Assembly: GCA_002432195.1 (NCBI GenBank)
Contig: DJGG01000132.1
Span: 177,296 to 215,252 of the forward strand
DNA from: Desulfobacteraceae bacterium UBA5852
GTDB taxonomy: Bacteria; Desulfobacterota; Desulfobacteria; Desulfobacterales; UBA5852
Length of the DNA: 37,957 nt
Direction of reading: 5' to 3'
The translations under genes were made by a program, and so were the position numbers. A model generated the notes under the pieces. The model was not told where the DNA came from. It saw only the letters and a list, made by a program, of their open reading frames with translations, and made no database searches. Below, piece by piece: positions 1 to 8,472 of this stretch (its first letter is position 1; each line of letters opens with the position of its first letter).

Positions 1-510
1 ACGGATTCAGTCGGCCGCGTGGAGTTGATCCGCATATCCCGCAACAATCTCATATCCCTTTGCGCCAAGTATCCTTCCTTGGAACGCAGCTTTCAAACCC
101 TCGTGACCAACCCGACAGCACTCGCCACCAATGGTCGCAGCTTCAGACGCATCCAGCGCCATGAAATCCCTGTGGACGTCAAGCTCGAGATCGGGGCCAT
201 GGATTTGGATCAAGCACCGCTCACCGTCGAGGGAGCCGTCAAGGACATGTCCATCACCGGGATGTGCGTGATTCTGAACGACCACAATCACCTCCCCCTG
301 CCGGACGAAGTGGACGGCGCGGCTGTCCGCGTCCGGATGAGTCTTCCCGACGACAACTTGTCCCTCAATGTCAAGGGGCACGTCGTATGGTCCCGCTTGC
401 TCATGAAGGCGGGCGTGCAATGCCGCGCACTGGGGATTGAATTCCAGCCCCTCCCGCCCAACCTGAGCGGACTGCTGCTGGTGTTTGCCGACAACCTGAC
501 CAAGGAATGA
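1..510 (+). CDS. cNMP-binding/PilZ fusion protein, 5' end cut off
   Basis: The frame is open from base 1, so the gene starts outside the window; the GTG at 19 is probably internal. The first 35 or so residues (VELIRISRNN, then a KYPSLERSF helix) look like the end of a CRP-type cyclic-nucleotide-binding beta-roll and its following helix. A PilZ domain follows, with the c-di-GMP motifs RRIQR (RxxxR) and DMSITG (DxSxxG) in the correct order. PilZ domains bind c-di-GMP, and pairing with a cNMP fold suggests a cytoplasmic switch that reads two nucleotides. No DNA-binding domain is visible after the PilZ part. The stop overlaps the next gene by 4 bases, so the two are probably co-transcribed. The PilZ call is firm; the cNMP call rests on a fragment. 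Confidence 0.8.
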   Translation, partial: TDSVGRVELIRISRNNLISLCAKYPSLERSFQTLVTNPTALATNGRSFRRIQRHEIPVDVKLEIGAMDLDQAPLTVEGAVKDMSITGMCVILNDHNHLPLPDEVDGAAVRVRMSLPDDNLSLNVKGHVVWSRLLMKAGVQCRALGIEFQPLPPNLSGLLLVFADNLTKE

Positions 511-1010
511 TGGCTCCGCCGCTCCCTTCGCCGCCGCGCCTTGTCGCACCGGCCCTCAGTTTCGGTATTTTATCCGATACCCACGGCTTGGTTTCTCCGG
601 CCCTGACCGCTGTCTTCGCGGGCGTCGATCGCATTCTCCACGCGGGCGATATCGACACTCCCCAGGTCCTGGATCACCTGCAGCGGATCGCACCGGTGAC
701 GTGCGTGCGCGGCAACATGGATGTCGGAACATGGGCCTCAAATCTGGCCCCCATGGAAATCATCGACAGCGGCCCCATCCACATCCTCATGCTCCATGAC
801 CTCGCGCGTCTGGATCTGACCCCCGAGGCCGCAGACCTTCAGGTGGTGATCTCCGGCCACACCCACCGACCTGCCGCCGAAGTCCGCCAAGGCGTGCTGT
901 ATCTCAATCCAGGCAGCGCCGCCTACCCGCGTGGAGGAAGCGCTACGGTCGCCCTGTTGCACATCGACGGGAGGGTCCTGCGCCACCGTTTCGTTTCCCT
1001 GGACGATTGA
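507..1010 (+). CDS. YfcE/MJ0936-type metallophosphoesterase
   Basis: This 167-residue protein is a compact calcineurin-like phosphoesterase. The metal-binding motifs appear in the family order: SDTHG, HAGDID, RGNMD, SGHTH and NPGS. Members of the YfcE/MJ0936 family are small cytoplasmic metal-dependent phosphodiesterases whose natural substrates are mostly unknown. The length fits a single-domain member. The ATG overlaps the stop of the PilZ gene in an ATGA arrangement, which suggests translational coupling; a link to c-di-GMP signalling is possible but not shown. The gene faces rsmG across a 157-bp gap in which I see no convincing terminator. Confidence 0.9.
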   Translation: MMAPPLPSPPRLVAPALSFGILSDTHGLVSPALTAVFAGVDRILHAGDIDTPQVLDHLQRIAPVTCVRGNMDVGTWASNLAPMEIIDSGPIHILMLHDLARLDLTPEAADLQVVISGHTHRPAAEVRQGVLYLNPGSAAYPRGGSATVALLHIDGRVLRHRFVSLDD

Positions 1011-1167
1011 ATGCGAACGACGTGGGGACCCGGTGAAGGCCCAGCCGCCCATGCCGCGGGCCCGATCCTACCCGGACATCTACCGGATCCCCCCAAATTG
1101 CGAAAAAGGGATTCGCGCGGCGAAGGCTTTACGCTTTTCAGCGGGCGGTCTCGCCAGGGTCGTTGTC

Positions 1168-1854
1168 TCACGCGGCGGTATCGCGTCGGGCTTCCAGCAC
1201 GACGAGATGCCTCTCGGCCGTAACCCCGGGGAGACGGTAGGGCACCTGCTCCATGCGACAGCGCCATCCGGCCTGCTCCATCAGGGCAAGGGCACGGTCT
1301 TCCTGCGCCGGATCGGCGCGGCCTCTCCAGGCGACCACCTGGCCCGTGCTCGCCAATTGCGGCCACGCCAGGGCGACAAAGGTCGGCAGGTCGGCAAAGG
1401 CACGGCTGACCACCACCTCGAAACCGGCCGGCTCCAAAGCGGCGCGGGCGTCGGCTTCCATGCGGCACTGCGCGGCGTCGATGCCGGTCAGCCCCAGGGA
1501 CCGGATGATGTGCTTCTGAAAACTGACTCTTTTCCGTGAGGCGTCCACCAGGCGGACATCCAAATGCGGATTGGCGATTTTCAATGGAATCCCCGGAAAC
1601 CCCGCCCCGGAGCCGATATCCAGCAACCGGGCCCTGGGGGGCATCAGCGCCAGGGGCGCCAAGGAGTCCAAAAAATGCTTGGATAGAATCGCCAGGGGAT
1701 CGGTGATGGCCGTGAGGTTCATGCGCCGGTTCCAATGGAGCAGTTCCACGGCGAAACGGGCGAACCGTTCGGTTTGGCGTTCGCTCAGGACGACGCCGAA
1801 AGATGCTGCGCCTGCCGCAAGCTGGCAACGCCATTCATCGGAAGCTGGATCCAT
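1168..1854 (-). CDS. rsmG: 16S rRNA (guanine527-N7)-methyltransferase RsmG
   Basis: RsmG (GidB) uses S-adenosylmethionine to methylate N7 of G527 in 16S rRNA. The protein shows the family landmarks: HWNRRMNLT, the KHFLDSL segment, the SAM-binding loop LDIGSGAGFPGIPLKI, and VVVSRAFA. I chose the ATG at 1854 (228 aa) because the family's N-terminus aligns from about there; an in-frame GTG at 1911 would add 19 residues. Neither start has a strong ribosome-binding site. It lies 72 bp (or 16 bp with the GTG) after the GspE/PilB-like gene and may be the last gene of that transcript, though its job is unrelated. The usual gidA/parAB neighbours are absent. Confidence 0.93.
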   Translation of the reverse strand: MDPASDEWRCQLAAGAASFGVVLSERQTERFARFAVELLHWNRRMNLTAITDPLAILSKHFLDSLAPLALMPPRARLLDIGSGAGFPGIPLKIANPHLDVRLVDASRKRVSFQKHIIRSLGLTGIDAAQCRMEADARAALEPAGFEVVVSRAFADLPTFVALAWPQLASTGQVVAWRGRADPAQEDRALALMEQAGWRCRMEQVPYRLPGVTAERHLVVLEARRDTAA

Positions 1855-1926
1855 TCGGTCCCGGGGGAAGCGCAACAGAATCGGGGAACTCGGCCGCCGG
1901 TCATTTTCCACCCCGCCGGCGGTGGG

Positions 1927-4308
1927 TCAACTGATGCAGACGCGCTTGACCTCCTGCATGTCGGTATGACCCTTGAAGACTTTGAGGATTCCGTCCTGTT
2001 TGAGGGTGGTCATCCCCTCGGACGACGCCTGCTCGAACAGGGTTTCGGTGGGCGCGGCCTGTTTGATGAGTCGCTTGATAATCTTGGTACCTTCCATCAA
2101 TTCATGTATCCCCATGCGGCCTTTGTACCCGGTGCCGGAACATTTTTCGCAACTTCCGGGGCGATAGATCTTCAGGTCATTGGCGCTGGTCACACCGGTG
2201 AGCGCAAAATGCTCCTTGCCGAAATCGGCCACGATGGTCTCGAATTCCTCCTCCGAGGGCGTAAACTCCTTGCGGCAGCTGCACAGCCGCCGAACCAGGC
2301 GTTGCGCCAGCACACCCAGAAAGGCGTCGGAGAAGTTTAGCGGATTGAGCCCCATGTCCAAGAGCCGGGTGACGGTCTCGGGAGCGCTGTTGGTGTGAAG
2401 CGTGGAGAATACCAGGTGCCCCGTGAGAGAGGCTTCCACGCCGATGGATGCCGTTTCCTCATCACGCATCTCCCCGATCATGATCACATCCGGGTCTGCG
2501 CGCAGAAAGGCGCGCATCACGCGCGCAAAATCAAGTCCGATCTTGGGCTTGACCTCCACCTGGCGAAGTCCGATCTGCGAAATTTCCACTGGATCCTCCG
2601 CCGTCCAGATCTTGATTCCGGGCTTGTTGATATGGCCCAGCGCGGCATGCAGCGTGGTGGTTTTCCCCGAGCCGGTCGGGCCCACCACCAGGACCAGTCC
2701 GTAGGGTTTGGCGATGATGCTTTTCAACACATCATGATTGCGCTCGCTCAATCCCATATCTTCGAGCTTCATGGCGCCCGCGGTGGCCAGAATGCGCAGC
2801 ACAACATCTTCGTAGCCACCGGCGGTGGGCAGTGTCGCCACCCGCAGTTCGAACGCCGGGATGCCTTTGCGCTTGAATTTGATTTTTCCGTCCTGAGGCA
2901 GCCGGCGCTCGGCGATGTCCAGGTTGGCCATGATTTTGATGCGCGACAAGATGCCCCGCGCCAGCGAGTTCGGCACCTTGATGTAATCCTGGCAGACACC
3001 GTCCATGCGGAAGCGAATGTTGGTGGATTTCGTCTGGGGTTGCGGCTCGATGTGGATGTCGGACGCGTTCTTGCGATAGGCCGCAATCAGGCATTGGTCA
3101 ACCAGCTTGACCACCTTGCTGGAACTTTCGTCGGCTTCGTCGACCTCCTGGCTGAAATCCTCCTCCTCCTCGAAGGACACATCGAGAATTTCGTCGAAAT
3201 TCTCATAATCCTCGCCGCCCTTGGAGCCATCGGTGTATTGATCTTCCGCATAGAATCTTTTGATGTAGGACTCGATATCCTCACGGATGGCCACGGAAAA
3301 GGTGATCTTGCTGGTTTTCATCAGGGCCTTGATGTTGTCGGTCTTGTTCAGGTCCCTGGGGTCGTCGACCAGCACCTCGACCCCTTCCTTGCCCCACTTC
3401 AGGGGCACCCAGCGTTCGTTCATCAGAAAGGCTTTTTTCAGGTTGCCCAGCAGTTCAATAGGGGTGGGCAAATCTACGTCATAGCCGCGGAACGGACAGC
3501 CGTAGAATTGGGCGAAGGATTTCCCGATATCCTGGAGCGCGATGCCAAAATTGCGTATCAGAATATGCTCCACGCTGTTGCGCTGCTGTTTGGCCTGCGC
3601 TGCCGCCTGCTGCAGCTGTTCGGTGGAAATCAACTTCTGACGCAGCAAAAAATCGTATTTGGATCCGGACGACAACCGGGAGCGGAGCACTTCCAGATTT
3701 TTTCTGATTTCCGGATCGTCGGGTGATTCCTTCTCCGCTTTTTCGTAAAGATCAAGCGCCAGGTCCCGATGGTCGCGTTTCTCCATCTCAGCGCCGAAGA
3801 GGTAATAAATCTTCGCTCTTTTGCTGACGCCCACGCGTTGGTCGGCGACTGTCCGTGTGATCTTGTCGAACAGCTCGGAAGGGGAATACAGTTTGACCAG
3901 GCATTCGCTTAAGGCGGCCACCAGCTTTTCGGGATCAAAGTCAAGGATGACAAGCTTTTCGAATTCCTGAAGGGCCTCCTCGAAAAGACCCAAATCCTTG
4001 AAAGCCGAGGCGCTGTCCAGAATGGCCGGGATATCTTCCTCTCCCGAGAGGGACTTTTTCAACATGGACAGTTCTTGGGTCGAAACGGCCCCCGCCTCAT
4101 CTTTCTGCCTGTCGGCGAGCTCCTTCTCGATGGATCCGATCTTATCCTGGATCGACTTTTTGCGTACCGGGTCCAGATCGCTGAAATCCTTTAGAATTCG
4201 TTCAAAAAGGGTCAAGGATTCATCAAACAGACCCATCGAGTAGCAGACTTCTGCTTCATTGATCTTGGTGTCGACCGGCGTGGCGGCCCGGAGTTGGGTT
4301 TTGCTCAT
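1927..4308 (-). CDS. TPR-MshEN-GspE/PilB-type assembly ATPase
   Basis: This 793-residue protein belongs to the GspE/PilB hexameric ATPases that power type IV pilus extension or type II secretion from the cytoplasmic side of the inner membrane. Residues 1-215 contain helical TPR-like repeats (for example around 18-45, 98-125 and 165-195). Residues 217-352 look like a GSPII_E_N/MshEN domain, and 365-395 form a very acidic linker. The ATPase core follows, with Walker A GPTGSGKT at 543-550, an Asp box (WTAEDPVE), Walker B PDVIMIGE with Glu613, a His box (STLHTNSA) and four zinc-type cysteines (676, 678, 720, 723). Ordinary PilB is about 570 residues, so the TPR extension is extra. No pilin, PilC or secretin gene is nearby. 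The ribosome-binding site is weak, which may mean coupled translation. Confidence 0.93.
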   Translation of the reverse strand: MSKTQLRAATPVDTKINEAEVCYSMGLFDESLTLFERILKDFSDLDPVRKKSIQDKIGSIEKELADRQKDEAGAVSTQELSMLKKSLSGEEDIPAILDSASAFKDLGLFEEALQEFEKLVILDFDPEKLVAALSECLVKLYSPSELFDKITRTVADQRVGVSKRAKIYYLFGAEMEKRDHRDLALDLYEKAEKESPDDPEIRKNLEVLRSRLSSGSKYDFLLRQKLISTEQLQQAAAQAKQQRNSVEHILIRNFGIALQDIGKSFAQFYGCPFRGYDVDLPTPIELLGNLKKAFLMNERWVPLKWGKEGVEVLVDDPRDLNKTDNIKALMKTSKITFSVAIREDIESYIKRFYAEDQYTDGSKGGEDYENFDEILDVSFEEEEDFSQEVDEADESSSKVVKLVDQCLIAAYRKNASDIHIEPQPQTKSTNIRFRMDGVCQDYIKVPNSLARGILSRIKIMANLDIAERRLPQDGKIKFKRKGIPAFELRVATLPTAGGYEDVVLRILATAGAMKLEDMGLSERNHDVLKSIIAKPYGLVLVVGPTGSGKTTTLHAALGHINKPGIKIWTAEDPVEISQIGLRQVEVKPKIGLDFARVMRAFLRADPDVIMIGEMRDEETASIGVEASLTGHLVFSTLHTNSAPETVTRLLDMGLNPLNFSDAFLGVLAQRLVRRLCSCRKEFTPSEEEFETIVADFGKEHFALTGVTSANDLKIYRPGSCEKCSGTGYKGRMGIHELMEGTKIIKRLIKQAAPTETLFEQASSEGMTTLKQDGILKVFKGHTDMQEVKRVCIS

Positions 4309-4392
4309 GATTCACACTTTCGTTGGCTGGGTGCGTATCCCCCCTCGGGGAGTGCAAGCCTGCCCTTGCACACGGGGGGCGATCGCCCTGCT

Positions 4393-4746
4393 CTATCCTT
4401 TGCGGAAAAACGATTTGCGGGCTTTCGCGACTTTATCGGGTTTGAGCATGGGCAGAAGGATGTCGCAGTTCAATTTCACCATGGCGATGGATACCATCGC
4501 CTCGAGCACGATTAGAATAAATCCGATTTCGGCTTTGCGCACATAAATGCGTCCGCCCTGGAAAACCAGGTCGGCTTCCCGCACCCGGGTGAGAAGCGTG
4601 GCCAACTTCTGGAAATCGAGCTGCCGGATGTCAAAGCGCCGCCCCTCGGCCACCGGGCTTTGATAAAGCATCGAACCATCCGGTCCGAACAGGATTACGC
4701 CCGCCACACCATTCAATCCCAGAATGTCCTTGAAAAACTCTTTCAT
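4393..4746 (-). CDS. small roadblock/LC7-type protein
   Basis: This 117-residue protein has the start of a roadblock/LC7 fold (GVAGVILFGPDGSMLYQS, a beta-turn-beta unit) and then alternating helices and strands. It lacks a signal peptide or membrane span. Roadblock proteins commonly act as partners or GTPase-activating proteins of small Ras-like GTPases, as MglB does for MglA. This is the second roadblock-type protein in the cluster; the MglB-like one at 11942-12346 is more typical. The C-terminus is basic (KARKSFFRKG). The start has a good ribosome-binding site (GGAAGG, 7 bases before ATG). It sits between the REC-PATAN regulator and the PilB-like ATPase and may link the GTPase to one of them. 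The fold call is by pattern only. Confidence 0.7.
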   Translation of the reverse strand: MKEFFKDILGLNGVAGVILFGPDGSMLYQSPVAEGRRFDIRQLDFQKLATLLTRVREADLVFQGGRIYVRKAEIGFILIVLEAMVSIAMVKLNCDILLPMLKPDKVAKARKSFFRKG

Positions 4747-4790
4747 TGGTCAACCTTCCATCCTAGCCCTGGTGCGTTTTCCGTCTTGGT

Positions 4791-5825
4791 TTATAAGCAG
4801 TCCCGAAGCACCTGGATGATCTTGTCTCGCGGGCACTTGGGGTTGACCGTAACGAGTGTCGACGGGTTGCTCGGCACAAGGATGATGTCGTTGGCATCGC
4901 CTTGATCGATATAACCCAGCTTGAAGGCGCCGAGACCGAATACGCCTCCCATGGCCGCGAAGGGAGGCAGCAGGTAGTCGAACGAATTGCCGTGGTAGAT
5001 GTCCTCGAGCCCGCAGCGTTCGCCAACTTCCGCGCGCAGGCGTGTTTTGATGGTCTCCATCACGGAAGGCTCCGCGATGTCGAGTTCCGTCACCGCGGAC
5101 ACGTCGATTTCGTCCACGGTGTCTTCGCTCATATCGCCGGAGGCTTCCGACTCGTCCTTACGGCGTGCGGCCTCCAGTATGATGGGCTGCAAATCGCTGT
5201 TGATCCGGTTGTCCTTCTGGGGACAATCGTTTTGAATTGAAAGCGTCACGTCATCCCAGGAAAAAATGGTATACGCCGCTTCCAGCCCTTGTTGTTCGCC
5301 GACACGGGCATCCAGCAGCTCGCCGCGTCGGATAAACAACACGCCCGCCTGTCCGGACGCCTTGTCCCGCAGACGGATGGTGCAGGTGCGCTCTTCCATC
5401 TCCATCAGCTGCAGGAACATTCCGGAAGAAACCGAATGGAGCGTGCCGCCCTCGGACTCCTTGCGGAGCGTTTTCATGATTTGACGTGCCAAGTCCTCGA
5501 TCAGGAAGGGCTTGCTGATATAGCCGACGGCTCCGCCCTCCTGGGCCAGACGCTTCATCTCCGGGGTGCTGTATCCCGTGATGATGATCACCGGTATGTC
5601 CGGATAATTCGCCATGATATGGGACAGCAGCGTGAATCCGTCCATGCGGGGCATCTTGAGATCGGTCACGACCAGGGAAACGGGGTTCTTGCGGAGCTGC
5701 TCCACCGCGTGCACCCCATCTTCGGCCAGCAAGACCCGAAACGTCTCCTGGTACTTCTCCAGCCCCTCACGGAGGGCCTGAAGCATCTCATGGTCATCGT
5801 CAACGAACATGACATTCCGCACCAT
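4791..5825 (-). CDS. response regulator with REC, PATAN/DUF4388 and C-terminal domain
   Basis: This 344-residue protein starts at the ATG at 5825, which has a GGAAAGG ribosome-binding site; a longer in-frame extension has no coding character. Residues 1-122 form a receiver domain with the acidic pocket D9-D11, phospho-acceptor Asp55 (VVTDLKMPRMDG), Thr83 and Lys105 (SKPF). Residues about 130-225 match the PATAN/DUF4388 pattern (GVLFIRRGELLDA, then LEAAYTIFSWDD). Residues about 255-344 form a third unit ending CPRDKIIQVL, which resembles roadblock-like sequences, but this is uncertain. In Synechocystis the PATAN-REC regulator PixE binds the pilus motor PilB1; here a REC-PATAN protein lies two genes from a PilB-like ATPase. 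The adjacent PAS-HisKA protein is its natural candidate partner, but that protein lacks an ATPase domain. Confidence 0.88.
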   Translation of the reverse strand: MVRNVMFVDDDHEMLQALREGLEKYQETFRVLLAEDGVHAVEQLRKNPVSLVVTDLKMPRMDGFTLLSHIMANYPDIPVIIITGYSTPEMKRLAQEGGAVGYISKPFLIEDLARQIMKTLRKESEGGTLHSVSSGMFLQLMEMEERTCTIRLRDKASGQAGVLFIRRGELLDARVGEQQGLEAAYTIFSWDDVTLSIQNDCPQKDNRINSDLQPIILEAARRKDESEASGDMSEDTVDEIDVSAVTELDIAEPSVMETIKTRLRAEVGERCGLEDIYHGNSFDYLLPPFAAMGGVFGLGAFKLGYIDQGDANDIILVPSNPSTLVTVNPKCPRDKIIQVLRDCL

Positions 5826-6059
5826 GATCAAATCCTTTCCAGCGACACCTGCGCTCAGCCGTCCTGAATCCAGCCAGCCCCAAGAACGGTGCGGCCGCGG
5901 CACGGCGCGATGCGCGACACGCCACAGGCCGCCCCGCCGATTTCCCGGCCAGGGGATGGGCGCACCCCACGGGACTCCCAAAGCGAATACCTCGCGGCCC
6001 CCTGCCGCCCTGCCGCCGGGGGGAGATTTCCGCCCACAGCGCCGTCAATCCGCAAGGGG

Positions 6060-7097
6060 TCAGGAGGCACGATCGATGTCCACAATTTTTATCCCCGCGA
6101 CGTAGTCCACCGCCTCGTATTTCTTGATATTGCCAATTTTATGGGTGATGGAATTCATTTTCATGACCTGCTCGTACGCCTTGGCAATGCTGCCGCGCAA
6201 GGCGTTCTCCTCGGGCCACTGGGTCTGCAACTCATTGAGAATATTGGTCACGATGGTCAACGGCTGGTTTAACCGATGGGCCACACCGCCGGCCATTTCC
6301 AACACCCCCTGGAATTTATCGATGTTGGCCCTTTCCTTGAGTTGCCGAACCCCATCGGTGACATCCCATGCCGAAGCCTTGATATGATGCGGGCGGCCGC
6401 CCAGGCGGGCCAGAACGGCATCCAGCTGCAGGAACCGGCAGGCGCCGTCCGCGCCGGTGACGGGCAAGGTGACTGCCTCCTGCCCGATTTTGAAGACATC
6501 GCTTACAAAGAGAAGAAAATGATTCTGGGCGGAACGCCCCAGCCATTCCGCAAAAGGCCGGCCGGTCAAATCTGCAGGTTGCGCTCCCAGCAGCAGGGCG
6601 GCATCGTCGCTGGCATCCAGGATCGTGCCCTGGGTATCAAACACAAACACCGCCGCCGGCTTGCGATCGTCCCGCTCGGCCGCCGGGGGAAAAGACGGAT
6701 CGGCCTCCTGGATTTGACCGGTGATGTCGCGCAGGCTGCCATCCAGAAAGATTGCCTCGCCGTCATCATCGAGCACGGCTTTCGACGTGACGGCGCACCA
6801 CATGGGGCTGCCGTCGAGGCGTTTCAAGGGAAGTGCCATGTCCAAGATTGTTCCCTTCTCCAGCACCGCCTGCACCAGGGCGCCACGGTCTTTCTTGTTA
6901 CGGTAGAGGCGGATCACCGGATAATTGATCGCGTCATCGACTGCGCCGAAGCCAAAAAGGCGGGCAAAGGCATCGTTGCAGAAAACAACACGCCCCTCCA
7001 CCGTGATGCGATAGAGTGCCACTGGCAGATTCCGAATGAATTCGGAATAATTACGCAGGGAAGCGTCTACTTCGGCATGGGAGGAGGGTGTGTTCAT
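6060..7097 (-). CDS. PAS-PAS-HisKA protein lacking the kinase ATPase domain
   Basis: This 345-residue cytoplasmic protein has a PAS domain at about 14-128 and a second PAS-like domain at about 146-250. A histidine-kinase dimerisation domain follows at about 262-325, with the H-box GGVAHRLNQPLT and His274 as the expected phosphorylation site. The protein ends 20 residues later (KIVDIDRAS); the N, G1 and G2 boxes of a HATPase domain are absent. None of the reading frames in the following 234 bp supplies them, so this is not a simple frameshift. It cannot autophosphorylate alone and may be a docking, phosphotransfer or phosphatase partner for the next gene's receiver domain. I prefer the ATG at 7097; an upstream GTG at 7127 with a GGGA motif would add 10 residues. 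Confidence 0.85.
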   Translation of the reverse strand: MNTPSSHAEVDASLRNYSEFIRNLPVALYRITVEGRVVFCNDAFARLFGFGAVDDAINYPVIRLYRNKKDRGALVQAVLEKGTILDMALPLKRLDGSPMWCAVTSKAVLDDDGEAIFLDGSLRDITGQIQEADPSFPPAAERDDRKPAAVFVFDTQGTILDASDDAALLLGAQPADLTGRPFAEWLGRSAQNHFLLFVSDVFKIGQEAVTLPVTGADGACRFLQLDAVLARLGGRPHHIKASAWDVTDGVRQLKERANIDKFQGVLEMAGGVAHRLNQPLTIVTNILNELQTQWPEENALRGSIAKAYEQVMKMNSITHKIGNIKKYEAVDYVAGIKIVDIDRAS

Positions 7098-7225
7098 CGT
7101 CCGTGACGCGCGGGCAGCGGGATCCACCGACTATTCCCAACAGCGTGGTTGGCTCGCTCCATCGGTCCGCTTTACCGGTTCGTTTCCGGTCCGAATAAGC
7201 CTATCCGCCACCTCTTGATCACCGG

Positions 7226-7257
7226 CGAGCGGAACGAATTCCGCAGGATTCCGCTCG
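7226..7257. repeat. 9-bp inverted repeat between two signalling genes
   Basis: CGAGCGGAA at 7226-7234 pairs perfectly with TTCCGCTCG at 7249-7257 across a 14-base loop. It lies just after the stop of the PATAN-like gene (7279) and before the PAS-HisKA gene. No T-run follows on either strand, so it is not a classic intrinsic terminator. It could be an RNA-processing or stability hairpin within the long transcript. Confidence 0.4.
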
Positions 7258-7278
7258 AGCATGCCAACGCAACCCGCG

Positions 7279-8274
7279 TTAGATGCGCACGCCAAGGGCA
7301 TCAATTTCCTTTGCGTATTTTTTCATCCAGCCACTGACGTTGTCACGAACTTCCGCCAGCATGCCCAACTCCTCGCCAACCTCCCGAATGGACTCCACCA
7401 CGCCCTTGAGAAGGGTGGCATCGTTCGTATCCCCCGTGAAGGTTACCGCATTGTCGACATAGCGAAATTCGGCGGCAAAAGGGTCCAGAAAGGGATACGT
7501 ATCCGCTTTTTCGACGAACTTGCGGCTCAAAAGAGTACTGAAGTCGGTGTCTCGGCCTTTGCGGCTGATCACAATGCGTTCGAACAGTACCAGCAGTTCT
7601 TCAATGGCGGTTAGGGTGCGCCCGGATGGCTTTTCGGAAATTTCTTCAACATACAGTTCCGCCTCTTGATTTGGGGCGGTATCCGCGGACGGCATCCGGC
7701 TGACATGGAACACACCGCCATTCTCCTTACAGCGCCGGACGAGATCTTCCTGACCATTGGCATTCATGCTGGTCGCCCTTTGTTGCCAGGAATACGAACC
7801 GCCTATAATCTCCCCGTTATTGAAGAAAAGTAATCCACCCTGGGGACCGCTCCCGATGATTACTTCGATGAACCCGGTCAACGCTTCGGATTTCATCTTC
7901 TTGATCAGGCCTTCCAGATCCGTGAACTCGGTGCTGAGGTCTTGATAGATGAGCTTGGCATCCGGGACGGTAGACCAAAAATAAATTTCTTCGGCCGGGA
8001 TACCAAAGACCGAAAGCGCAAAATTGGTAACCGCCGCGGCATCCAACAAGGCGGCCGCGGCATTGGGCCCCGTGCTTTCCTCGCCACGGTCGCTGAATAC
8101 CCCGTTGAGGATTTCATCCTTGTCGAAGTAAATAATTCCTTCGGCGTTGATGGATTTGAAATGGACCGCTCCGCATCCGATTTCGCCCTGAAAATGCTCC
8201 ACCAGCTTGGCAACCTTGATATAATAGCTGTTCAGGTTGCCGATCACGGGCTGTTCTTTGGGTAGGACAATCAT
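7279..8274 (-). CDS. PATAN/DUF4388-like protein of unknown function
   Basis: This 331-residue soluble protein has two stretches that resemble the PATAN/DUF4388 pattern: around 36-63 (GAVHFKSINAEGIIYF, DEILNGVF) and around 130-160 (LTGFIEV, GGLLFFNNGEIIGGSY). The part after about residue 215 is helical, with TAIEELLVLFERIV and a final SGWMKKYAKEIDALGV. No enzyme motif, signal peptide or membrane span is visible. Its place between a membrane sensor and a PAS-HisKA protein suggests a scaffold or adaptor role, which is inference. The ATG at 8274 has only a weak GAAGG close to it. The 198 bp before it contain no gene I can support. Confidence 0.75.
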   Translation of the reverse strand: MIVLPKEQPVIGNLNSYYIKVAKLVEHFQGEIGCGAVHFKSINAEGIIYFDKDEILNGVFSDRGEESTGPNAAAALLDAAAVTNFALSVFGIPAEEIYFWSTVPDAKLIYQDLSTEFTDLEGLIKKMKSEALTGFIEVIIGSGPQGGLLFFNNGEIIGGSYSWQQRATSMNANGQEDLVRRCKENGGVFHVSRMPSADTAPNQEAELYVEEISEKPSGRTLTAIEELLVLFERIVISRKGRDTDFSTLLSRKFVEKADTYPFLDPFAAEFRYVDNAVTFTGDTNDATLLKGVVESIREVGEELGMLAEVRDNVSGWMKKYAKEIDALGVRI

Positions 8275-8472
8275 GCCTTCGCTTCCCCGTCCTTAACCGC
8301 CGGCCACGGCGATTTCTCATCCCTGTAAGGGAAATACCGGCTTCCCCAGCCGCACGAATGAAGGACCCTGGGCTCTCCCCGCGCGGTGCGGGAGTCACGT
8401 CGCGTTCCGGACAAACCCGAGTTCCCGGGCGCCGGGTACCTTCAGGCCCCTCAGAGCGCCCGCCATGCGGGG

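Noticed and set aside
5826..6059. Possible lost HATPase domain of the PAS-HisKA protein through a frameshift
   Set aside because: None of the three minus-strand frames in this gap shows N, G1 or G2 box sequence.
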